Below, piece by piece: positions 56,771-64,000 of a DNA stretch of 64,000 nt; position 1 is the first letter of the stretch; every line of letters begins with the position of its first letter. Location: the NCBI RefSeq assembly GCF_003076635.1, contig NZ_QDKG01000001.1, positions 868,001 to 932,000 on the forward strand, given 5' to 3'. The stretch comes from Sphingobacterium corticibacter. GTDB taxonomy: Bacteria > Bacteroidota > Bacteroidia > Sphingobacteriales > Sphingobacteriaceae. The translations under genes were made by a program, and so were the position numbers. Under the pieces are notes generated by a model. The model was given only the letters and a program-made list of their open reading frames with translations. It made no database searches and was not told the DNA's origin.

Positions 56771-58192
56771 ATGAATAATATTATCAATATGCATAACACA
56801 ACGGTCAACCTTAGATACATCGGATTTCTTTCTATCGTTGCCGCGATGGGCGGTTTTCTTTTCGGCTACGATACCGCGGTGATATCCGGCACGATCGCGC
56901 AAATAACGACACAGTATAGTTTAGATACGGTTTCTCAAGGATGGTATGTAGGTTGTGCCTTGATCGGTTCGATCGCTGGCGTATCTTGCGGAGGTTATTT
57001 GGGAGATCGATTTGGTCGGCGCAAGACGCTATTTATAAGCGCGGTTCTGTTTTCCATATCCGCAGTGTACTGTATGATTTCTTCCGATTTCAATCAGCTC
57101 ATTTACGCTAGGATAATAGGAGGAATCGGTATCGGAGTGGTTTCTATCATATCGCCCATGTATATCTCCGAGTTAGCTGTACCGCAATATCGTGGCATGT
57201 TGGTGTCGCTCTATCAACTGGCAGTTACTATCGGTTTTCTCGGCGCGTATGTGGTGAATTACCTCCTGATGAATTATGCATTAGGTGATGCTAAAGATCT
57301 TCAACATGAGGGACTACAATTAATATTTCATCAAGAGGTTTGGCGCGGAATGCTTGGCGTTTCCGGTATACCTGCCATTTTCTTCTTTATCATTATCTTC
57401 TTAATTCCAGAAAGTCCGCGTTGGCTGGTGATGCATGGCCGTTCAGATAAAGCCCAAAGTATTTTTAAACGTATCTACGGATCTGAAAATGCCGCCAAAG
57501 CGGAAGTTCAAAAGATTCAAGATGTCAGTTCTTCGGAGAAGAAAGTCGATTGGAAGCTATTGGCACAACCCGGCGTGCGTAAAGCCGTATGGATTGGTGC
57601 TGCGATTGCCATTTTAGGACAGTTTATGGGCGTCAATGCCGTGCTTTATTACGGACCTACTATTTTCGAGAGTAGCGGAATTTCGGGTGGCGATTCCCTG
57701 TTTTATCAAGTCATCGTTGGCTTGGTCAATGTGCTGACGACCATATTGGCTGTCTTTATCATTGATAAGATCGGTCGCAAGAAATTGGTGTATCTCGGTG
57801 TTTCCGGAATGATTGTTTTTCTGGTACTCATTGGTGTCTATTTCTTCTGGGGTGCCGCATGGGGACTTCCAAGCTTGTTCATGTTGATCTGCTTTTTGGC
57901 GTACGTTTTTTGCTGTGCCATTTCGATTTCTGCCGTCATTTGGGTATTGCTTTCCGAAATGTATCCCAATGCCATTCGCGCATTAGCCATGTCCATTGCC
58001 GGTCTGTCGCTGTGGTTAGGTACTTATCTGATCGGGCAGCTTACGCCTTGGTTATTGGATAATTTGAGTCCGGGTGGAACTTTCTTTCTGTTTGCAGCTA
58101 TGTGTGTGCCTTACATGCTAATTGTCTGGAAACTCGTGCCCGAAACAACCGGAAAATCTTTGGAAGACATAGAAAGACATTGGATTCATTAA
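56771..58192 (+). CDS. MFS sugar porter
   Basis: A 473-residue, 12-TM sugar transporter of the SP family (XylE/GalP type). Signatures: GGFLFGYDTAVISGTI, GYLGDRFGRRKTLF, RIIGGIGIGVVSIISPMYISELA, PESPRWLVMHGR, FIIDKIGRKKLVYLG and PETTGKSLEDIE. It probably imports the sugar released by the exported enzymes of the operon by proton symport. The exact start (56771 or 56789) is uncertain. Follows the DUF4434 gene by 28 bp. Confidence 0.93.
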   Translation: MNNIINMHNTTVNLRYIGFLSIVAAMGGFLFGYDTAVISGTIAQITTQYSLDTVSQGWYVGCALIGSIAGVSCGGYLGDRFGRRKTLFISAVLFSISAVYCMISSDFNQLIYARIIGGIGIGVVSIISPMYISELAVPQYRGMLVSLYQLAVTIGFLGAYVVNYLLMNYALGDAKDLQHEGLQLIFHQEVWRGMLGVSGIPAIFFFIIIFLIPESPRWLVMHGRSDKAQSIFKRIYGSENAAKAEVQKIQDVSSSEKKVDWKLLAQPGVRKAVWIGAAIAILGQFMGVNAVLYYGPTIFESSGISGGDSLFYQVIVGLVNVLTTILAVFIIDKIGRKKLVYLGVSGMIVFLVLIGVYFFWGAAWGLPSLFMLICFLAYVFCCAISISAVIWVLLSEMYPNAIRALAMSIAGLSLWLGTYLIGQLTPWLLDNLSPGGTFFLFAAMCVPYMLIVWKLVPETTGKSLEDIERHWIH

Positions 58193-58234
58193 TCCTAATT
58201 ATAACCGATATAATAAAGAATAACTAGCATATAA

Positions 58235-59428
58235 ATGGATTTTAAGAAACTTAGCGAACAGTACAAAACGGAACTGTTGGACAACGTATTGCCCTTTTGG
58301 TTAGAAAATTCCCTAGACATGGAGTACGGTGGATACTTCACCTGTCTGGATAGAGAAGGAAACGTTTTTGATACCGATAAATTTATCTGGTTGCAGGCAA
58401 GGGAGGTGTACATGTTTGCCAGCATGTACAATAAAGTCGCGCACAAGAAGGCTTGGCTTGACGCGGCCGAGCATGGTGCAGGTTTTCTACTGACCTATGG
58501 GCACGACGGACAATACAATTGGTACTTTTCGCTGGATCGTGAAGGCAATCCCTTGATCGAGCCTTACAATATATTTTCATACACGTTTGCCACGATTGCT
58601 TTTGGACAGTTGCATTTGGCAACCGGCAATCCTCACTACGCCGAGGTGGCCAAAAAGACATTTGCCCTGATCCGTTCGAAAGTCGACAATCCGAAAGGTC
58701 AATGGAACAAAGCGGTGGCAGGAAGCAGGAGTCTGAAGAATTTTGCGTTGCCGATGATCTTATGTAATCTAGCATTGGAAATTGAACATCTTTTGCCCAA
58801 AGATTTATTAGATGAACTGATTGATACCTGTCTGAAAGAAGTGTTAGAAGTGTTTTATCGTCCGGAGCTAGGCGGTATCGTCGTGGAGAATGTCATGTTA
58901 GACGGTCAACTATCAGATACGTTTGATGGAAGATTGGTTAACCCTGGTCATGCGATTGAGGCTATGTGGTTCATCATGGATTTAGGCAAACGCCTGAAAC
59001 GCGATGATCTCATCGAAAAAGCAGTACAAATTACGTTAAACATGCTCAAGTACGGATGGGATAAGGAGCATGGCGGGATCTTTTATTTTATGGATCGAAT
59101 GGGAAATCCACCACAACAATTAGAATGGGATCAAAAGCTGTGGTGGGTACATGTCGAGACCTTGATATCACTAATAAAAGGCTATCAATTGACCGGCTCC
59201 GCCGAATGTTTGGAATGGTTTGAGCGGGTGCACGACTACAATTGGAAGCATTTCAAAGATCAGGAGCATCCAGAATGGTTTGGTTATTTGAATAGGCAAG
59301 GAGAGGTATTGCTACCACTAAAAGGTGGTAAATGGAAAGGATGTTTTCATGTGCCGCGTGGACTCTATCAGTGCTGGAAAGTGCTGGAAGATATCTCCTG
59401 CAAAGATTTGATTAAAGAAGTTGTTTAG
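58235..59428 (+). CDS. N-acylglucosamine 2-epimerase (AGE)
   Basis: A 397-residue (alpha/alpha)6-barrel epimerase. It is closest by motif to true AGE/renin-binding proteins: GGYFTCLDREGNVFDTDKFIWLQAREVYMF, NPGHAIEAMWF, KLWWVHVETLISLIKGY and WFGYLNRQGEVLLPLKGGKWKGCFHVPRGL. The expected reaction is GlcNAc to ManNAc (reversible). It lies 42 bp after the porter gene. Together with the ROK regulator this suggests amino-sugar or sialic-acid metabolism, though no lyase is in the window. Cellobiose epimerase is less likely. Confidence 0.88.
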   Translation: MDFKKLSEQYKTELLDNVLPFWLENSLDMEYGGYFTCLDREGNVFDTDKFIWLQAREVYMFASMYNKVAHKKAWLDAAEHGAGFLLTYGHDGQYNWYFSLDREGNPLIEPYNIFSYTFATIAFGQLHLATGNPHYAEVAKKTFALIRSKVDNPKGQWNKAVAGSRSLKNFALPMILCNLALEIEHLLPKDLLDELIDTCLKEVLEVFYRPELGGIVVENVMLDGQLSDTFDGRLVNPGHAIEAMWFIMDLGKRLKRDDLIEKAVQITLNMLKYGWDKEHGGIFYFMDRMGNPPQQLEWDQKLWWVHVETLISLIKGYQLTGSAECLEWFERVHDYNWKHFKDQEHPEWFGYLNRQGEVLLPLKGGKWKGCFHVPRGLYQCWKVLEDISCKDLIKEVV

Positions 59429-59481
59429 TGGTGTGTTGGCTCTTCGGAGCCGCCCACTTTAAATTGTTAAGATACCTCATT

Positions 59482-61044
59482 ATGATAAAGAGTACAGTTT
59501 TCCTATTTCTTAATCTGTTGATGTTTTGCTACGCACCATTGCTAATTTATGCACAAAACGGATCCAAGTCATCTGCTGCGCTAACCTTAAAGAAGGTGGT
59601 GCTGGAAGATAAGATCAAAGGCGGTTGGGCTGGCCAAACCATTGGAGTGACTTATGGCTGGCCAACCGAATTTCTTTATCAGGGTACATATATTCAAGAT
59701 TACGAACGTATTCCTTGGGAAGCCGATTATGTCAATCGTGCTATGCATGAGTTTCCGGGATTATTTGACGACATATATGTGGACCTTACCTTTCTCGAAG
59801 TGTTTCATCGATTGGGATTGGATGCGCCGATAGATTCTCTGGCGCAGACATTTGCCCAAAAAGAGTTTGAATTGTGGCATGCTAATCAAGCAGCACGATA
59901 CAATCTTAATAATGGCATTGCGGCAGAGAAAGCCGGACATTGGTTGAACAACCCACATGCCGACGATATAGATTTTCAGATTGAAGCCGATTTTGCCGGA
60001 TTGATCAATCCGGCGCTGCCACAGGCCGTCAACGCGATCAGCGAAAAGACCGGCAGATTGATCGCTTCTGGCGATGGCTACTATGGCGGTCTATTTGTCG
60101 CACACCTATATGCGCAAGCATTTCGAAGTGATGATATAGAATCCGTCATTCGCGAAGCACTCCAAGCGATTCCTCCGCAAAGTAAATTCTACCAATGTAT
60201 ACAGGATGTCGTGTCTTGGCATGCGAAGAAACCAAAAGATTGGAAAGAAACGTGGTGGGAGATCCAGAAAAAATGGGCAGAAGATCATGGTTGTCCCAAC
60301 TTCGTGTTCCATCCGCTAAATATTGATGCAAAGCTCAATGCAGCTTATGTCGTCATGGCGCTATTGTATGGAGATGGTGATTTCTTCCGTACGATGGATA
60401 TTGCCACCAGAGCGGGTCAGGATTCAGATTGTAATCCGGCGACGGCTTGTGGCGTGCTCGGTACGATGATAGGATATAGCCGCATTCCACAAACTTGGAT
60501 CGATCCATTGAAAAAAGCCGAACAAGTGCCATTTAGTTATAGCAAATATTCCTTGCAGGATGTGTACAGGGTCAATATGGATCTTGCCTTAGCCAGCATT
60601 CTTAAAGCGGGTGGAACAGTGAAAAAGGATCAGGTAACGATTCCATTTCAAGAGACGATCCAAGCGCCTTTCGAAGCAAATTTTGCCGGTCACCATCCGA
60701 AAGAAAGGGTAAAGATTGCAAAGGCTTTTCCGAACGCTTACTCTTTCGATTTTGAAGGCTGCGGGCTGGTGATTAGTGGACACCTAGTGAAAGTGAATGC
60801 TGCCGCAATAGATCAACCGATGCAGGTTGGTTTGTATATCGATGGTCAACTGATCGAAACAGCTAATCTCTATACTAATGCCAATATGCGCAGACCAGAA
60901 TTATGTTGGCGTTACCAATTGGCCGACAAAAAACACCAAGTAGAGGTAAAGCTTATGCGCGAAAGTGCAGACTATCAGTTGTATGTGACCGATTATTTAG
61001 TGTATTCATCGACTCCGCCATCGACAAACCATTATCATGATTAG
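59482..61044 (+). CDS. exported ADP-ribosylglycohydrolase-fold protein
   Basis: About 520 residues from ATG 59482; an earlier in-frame ATG at 59428 lies upstream of the signal peptide MIKSTVFLFLNLLMFCYAPLLIYAQ. The N-terminal two-thirds is the ARH fold: KIKGGWAGQTIGVTYGWPTEF, ADYVNRAMHEFPG, a DDxxVDLTF metal-site variant, and TRAGQDSDCNPATACG with the second metal motif. The C-terminal ~150 residues look like an extra beta domain. ADP-ribosyl hydrolysis is not implied for an exported protein; the substrate may be another glycoside or phosphoglycoside. It overlaps the next gene by 8 bp. Confidence 0.82.
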   Translation: MIKSTVFLFLNLLMFCYAPLLIYAQNGSKSSAALTLKKVVLEDKIKGGWAGQTIGVTYGWPTEFLYQGTYIQDYERIPWEADYVNRAMHEFPGLFDDIYVDLTFLEVFHRLGLDAPIDSLAQTFAQKEFELWHANQAARYNLNNGIAAEKAGHWLNNPHADDIDFQIEADFAGLINPALPQAVNAISEKTGRLIASGDGYYGGLFVAHLYAQAFRSDDIESVIREALQAIPPQSKFYQCIQDVVSWHAKKPKDWKETWWEIQKKWAEDHGCPNFVFHPLNIDAKLNAAYVVMALLYGDGDFFRTMDIATRAGQDSDCNPATACGVLGTMIGYSRIPQTWIDPLKKAEQVPFSYSKYSLQDVYRVNMDLALASILKAGGTVKKDQVTIPFQETIQAPFEANFAGHHPKERVKIAKAFPNAYSFDFEGCGLVISGHLVKVNAAAIDQPMQVGLYIDGQLIETANLYTNANMRRPELCWRYQLADKKHQVEVKLMRESADYQLYVTDYLVYSSTPPSTNHYHD

Positions 61045-62455
61045 AACGGTCGTATTCTGTGTATTACTTACTTTTCTTACGCTATCTTCTGCGATAGCAA
61101 GGGAAGTACGTGGAAAGGTACGTACGGCAGATGGTCAACCTATTGCGAAGGTAGCCGTTACGGATGGATACGACATGGTGCTCTCCGACGATCAAGGAGT
61201 TTATCGTCTGCAAGCCTCACCATTAGCAACTTTTGTATACATCACGATACCTGCAGGATTTGCGATACCGATCCAAGATCATGTTGCCAATTTTTATATT
61301 CCATTATCGCCAGAAGATGATCAAAGATCTTATGATTTTGTATTAGATCCTGCTGGCGAAGATTCCAAGCATGCCTTTGTAGTCTTGGGCGATCCACAGG
61401 TGTATCAGGAGGCTGATGTACAAAGCTGTGCGACATTTGCACAGGATATTAGAGAATATAGCAATACAGTACTAAAAGATAAATCAGTACATGGCATGAT
61501 TCCAGGCGATATGGTGGGCGATAGACCAGATCTTTTTCCTGCAGTGAAAAATGTTTTTTCTTCTTCCGATCTGCCATTCTTTTACGCGAAAGGTAACCAT
61601 GATCTGGCGACCAATACACGATCTAACACCACGGCAAGCAACCTGTATGAGCAACACTTTGGCCCGCGGTATTATGCGTTCAATCGTGGCTTGATTCATT
61701 ATGTGGTGCTTGATAATGTCTTCTATCTTGGGAATGCCAGCGAATATGTGGGATATATCGATGAAGCGCAGTTGCAATGGTTGGAAAAAGATCTTAAGCA
61801 AGTGCCAGCGGGAAGTACGGTCGTGGTCATGCTGCACATACCGACCGCACAAAAGGGTTTTCGAAAAGTGCAGCGCGGGCAGCTATTAACTAACCGAGCG
61901 CATCTCTATGCTTTGCTCAAGGATTATAAAACACATATTCTATCCGGTCATACGCACCTGCACGATCATCTACAGCCCGCGCCGAATGTTTGTGAGCATA
62001 ATCAATCTTCCATATCTGGAATTTTCTGGCAAGAAGAATCCTGTGCTGATGGTACGCCAGCAGGGTACATGGTGTATATCGCCGATGGAGATTGCATTTC
62101 ATGGAAATATAAAACACTTGGTCAACCAGACAGTCTGCAAGGTCGTGTCTATGCTCTAGGGGAAAATCCGGAAAGACCAGATCAAATCACTGCATTGGTA
62201 TGGAATTATGATCCCAGCTGGAGCGTGTCTTGGTACGAGGATGGCCAATATGCTGGAGAAATGAGAAAATACGTTGGTCACGATCCGCAAACCAGAAAAG
62301 ATATCATCAAAAACAAAAGTAAACATGCCTACGATTGGATTTGGACGACAGAAACAGACCATTTGTTTGCCGCAAAGCCATCGAAAATCGATGCGAAGGT
62401 GATGGTTTTAATAGAAGATGGATTTGGAAATAAATACGAAGTATATGTGCCTTAG
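61037..62455 (+). CDS. exported calcineurin-like phosphoesterase
   Basis: A 472-residue protein with a signal peptide (VVFCVLLTFLTLSSAIA), an N-terminal CarboxypepD_reg-like beta domain (REVRGKVRTADGQPIAKVAVTDG, about residues 20-90), then the metallophosphatase core: VVLGDPQVY, GDMVGD, KGNHD, MLHIP and LSGHTHLHDH. A C-terminal beta domain follows (about 370-472). The dinuclear metal ligands are all present. It overlaps its neighbours at both ends, showing a coupled operon. Substrate: a phosphomono- or diester, not identified. Confidence 0.88.
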   Translation: MIRTVVFCVLLTFLTLSSAIAREVRGKVRTADGQPIAKVAVTDGYDMVLSDDQGVYRLQASPLATFVYITIPAGFAIPIQDHVANFYIPLSPEDDQRSYDFVLDPAGEDSKHAFVVLGDPQVYQEADVQSCATFAQDIREYSNTVLKDKSVHGMIPGDMVGDRPDLFPAVKNVFSSSDLPFFYAKGNHDLATNTRSNTTASNLYEQHFGPRYYAFNRGLIHYVVLDNVFYLGNASEYVGYIDEAQLQWLEKDLKQVPAGSTVVVMLHIPTAQKGFRKVQRGQLLTNRAHLYALLKDYKTHILSGHTHLHDHLQPAPNVCEHNQSSISGIFWQEESCADGTPAGYMVYIADGDCISWKYKTLGQPDSLQGRVYALGENPERPDQITALVWNYDPSWSVSWYEDGQYAGEMRKYVGHDPQTRKDIIKNKSKHAYDWIWTTETDHLFAAKPSKIDAKVMVLIEDGFGNKYEVYVP

Positions 62456-63524
62456 AAAAGAGATCAATAAAATGTTGACATTAGCCTGCGTGCTATGGCT
62501 TTGCAGTTTTTCTGCATCAGCACTACTCGCGCAGACCAAGGTGTCGCTAAGCAATTATACCATACCGCTAGATGTGCGCGGAGCACATATTGGGTCGGTC
62601 ATCAACCTATCGGCTACGAAAGAAGCCAAGATCAAGATGATCCGTGATACGGCGAACCTGTTCGTTGTCAAGAAAAACGGAGTGATTTCTCTGCGTGAGA
62701 ACAAGTTAGTGCAAGCAAAAAAGGGAGCGCATGCTTATGAGATCGTTCTTCGTATTGACGAGAAACGCTACGCTTTCGAATTGGTGAAGGATGAATTTCT
62801 GCGCAATAAAGTCATAGCACACCGTGGAGCGTGGCGAGCACAAGGCGTGATGCAGAATTCGATTCGCTCTTTTCAGCACGCGGTGCAATTAGGATGTGCC
62901 GGGTCAGAATTTGATGTGTGGCTGTCCGGAGATAAGCAGGTCGTGCTATCACACGATCCTCATATTGGCGGCCTTTCTGTCGAAGAATCTACCGCAGATG
63001 CATTGCATGCTTCCACCTTAAAAGGCGGTGATCCTGTGCCTACGCTAGTGGATTTTATCCAGCTCGCCAAACAGCAAAACAAAACCAAGATGATCTTAGA
63101 GATCAAACCATCTCCGACAGGTAGGAGCTTGGAATTGGCAGATTCGGTGGTGAATATCGTTCATCGCCTCAAAGCGCAAGGTTATTTAGAATACATCAGC
63201 TTTGACTATGCTGTACTCCAGCGGATTGTTAGCCTAGATCCAAGTGCGCGCACCGCTTACTTATACGGCAATAAAACCGTTGATGAGCTCAAAGCAGATG
63301 GCATCACGGGGCTAGATTACGACTTCTACCATTATAGAAATATGCCTAATCTGCCCCTATTGGCAAAAGCCGCCGGTCTGGCTACCAACGTGTGGACGGT
63401 GAACAGCGAAGAAGAGCTCCGGAAGTTTTTAGACAGTAAGGTGGATTGGATCACGACCGACGAGCCCGAGCTTTTATTGAAACTAATACAAGAACAACAA
63501 CCTACAACATCGAACTATGAATAA
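62445..63524 (+). CDS. exported glycerophosphodiester phosphodiesterase
   Basis: About 359 residues from ATG 62445, giving MCLRKEINKMLTLACVLWL as signal; the earlier ATG 62418 is less likely. After a beta-rich N-terminal ~110 residues comes a GDPD domain: VIAHRGAW with catalytic His-Arg, SEFDVW with the metal Glu and Asp, LSHDP with the second His, KMILEIKPS, and WTVNSEEELRKFLDSKVDWITTDEP. It hydrolyses glycerophosphodiesters or similar phosphodiesters in the periplasm. It overlaps the preceding gene by 11 bp and the next by 8 bp. Confidence 0.9.
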   Translation: MCLRKEINKMLTLACVLWLCSFSASALLAQTKVSLSNYTIPLDVRGAHIGSVINLSATKEAKIKMIRDTANLFVVKKNGVISLRENKLVQAKKGAHAYEIVLRIDEKRYAFELVKDEFLRNKVIAHRGAWRAQGVMQNSIRSFQHAVQLGCAGSEFDVWLSGDKQVVLSHDPHIGGLSVEESTADALHASTLKGGDPVPTLVDFIQLAKQQNKTKMILEIKPSPTGRSLELADSVVNIVHRLKAQGYLEYISFDYAVLQRIVSLDPSARTAYLYGNKTVDELKADGITGLDYDFYHYRNMPNLPLLAKAAGLATNVWTVNSEEELRKFLDSKVDWITTDEPELLLKLIQEQQPTTSNYE

Positions 63525-64000
63525 TCCAACAAAACTTATCGTAATAGCATTACTGAGCCTGATCACAATACCCTTTGCGACAAAAGCGCAGGAAGGTATT
63601 TCACTCAGCTTAATACCGCCAAGCACGATTACCAACCAAGTGGATCTGGATATTCGTGCTGGTTTACGGAATGAGGACGAAAAGTCAAAAACCATAGAAC
63701 TATCGGTTTATTGGCAAGAAGAACGTCCTGAAAATCTGCTGCATTATTCTAAGAAAGAATTGCTACCGCAACAATCTTATGAAATCAAACACATTCTACC
63801 GACCAAAGATAAGGTCGGTACTAATCGGATTATCTTGGTAGTCAAAGAAGGAGGGAAAGTACACCGGAAAGTGCGCGATATTGAAGTGATTGCCTCCGAA
63901 CATCGCTCTACTGGGCTGATCGATGGTGCATGGGCTGGTATTTATCATTGGAGTGAAACGGAAGGGAAACATTGGAATCAGGATATTAAAAAAATGACCG
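63517..64000 (+). CDS. exported protein of the glycan operon (partial; DUF4434-like?)
   Basis: The ATG at 63517 overlaps the GDPD stop, and the frame stays open to the window end (161 codons seen). A signal peptide (LIVIALLSLITIPFATKAQ) precedes a beta-sandwich-like region (about residues 25-125, VDLDIRAGLRNEDEKSKTIELSVYW), then GLIDGAWAGIYHWSETEGKHWN. That last block resembles the start of DUF4434-type barrels, so this may be a second, larger glycosidase-like protein. The assignment is tentative because the protein is cut. Confidence 0.6.
   Translation, partial: MNNPTKLIVIALLSLITIPFATKAQEGISLSLIPPSTITNQVDLDIRAGLRNEDEKSKTIELSVYWQEERPENLLHYSKKELLPQQSYEIKHILPTKDKVGTNRIILVVKEGGKVHRKVRDIEVIASEHRSTGLIDGAWAGIYHWSETEGKHWNQDIKKMT

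Overview
The window reads as a chromosomal segment of a Bacteroidota member, most likely family Sphingobacteriaceae (Sphingobacterium-like). The reasons are the moderate GC, the TTTG-N19-TANNTTTG promoters in front of its tRNA genes, the family-typical proteins (PorT-like and BamA-like outer-membrane proteins, DUF4434, baeRF), and the type of SAM-I and TPP riboswitches. It is mostly housekeeping DNA. I see no IS element, prophage or CRISPR array. The family assignment is inference from gene content.

Left part (1-15.2 kb): the end of a CBM9-like gene, a small 4-TM protein, xerC-type recombinase and ribosome-hibernation factor, two small unknown genes, and a tRNA-Phe/tRNA-Val pair with a clear promoter. 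Then come DUF1572/DinB and GNAT genes, a second identical tRNA-Phe, mnmA, a two-gene hisGD operon with a histidine-rich leader peptide, fructokinase, sugar O-acetyltransferase, pepD, nitroreductase, patatin phospholipase, alpha/beta hydrolase and tRNA-Arg.

Middle part (15.3-46 kb): a SAM-I riboswitch controls metY-hom. A gluconeogenic pair pckA-fbp follows, then a PorT-like protein, an amino-acid permease, a DEAD-box helicase and tRNA-His. A four-gene efflux operon (tetR-tolC-MFP-RND) comes next, then a NUDIX-type regulator divergent from a glycolytic set (pfkA, BadF/NagK-like kinase, gapA). After that there is a BamA-like protein, a 690-bp non-coding region with a duplicated hairpin element, a baeRF protein with a four-helix stress-type protein, a degenerate phytochrome-like histidine kinase divergent from a LuxR-type response regulator, and an acyl-CoA dehydrogenase.

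Right part (45.5-64 kb): a seven-gene thiamine operon (thiS-thiC-tenI-like-thiE-thiG-thiH-thiF) follows a TPP riboswitch. Next are a 7TM-HD cyclic-di-nucleotide phosphodiesterase and tRNA-Ser. A ROK regulator is divergent from a tightly packed operon running off the window: DUF4434 protein, sugar MFS porter, N-acylglucosamine 2-epimerase, secreted ADP-ribosylglycohydrolase-fold protein, secreted metallophosphoesterase, secreted glycerophosphodiester phosphodiesterase, and a second envelope protein. This last operon is the best candidate for an undescribed pathway. It looks like catabolism of an N-acetylhexosamine-containing and possibly phosphodiester-linked glycan, but the substrate cannot be read from the sequence.
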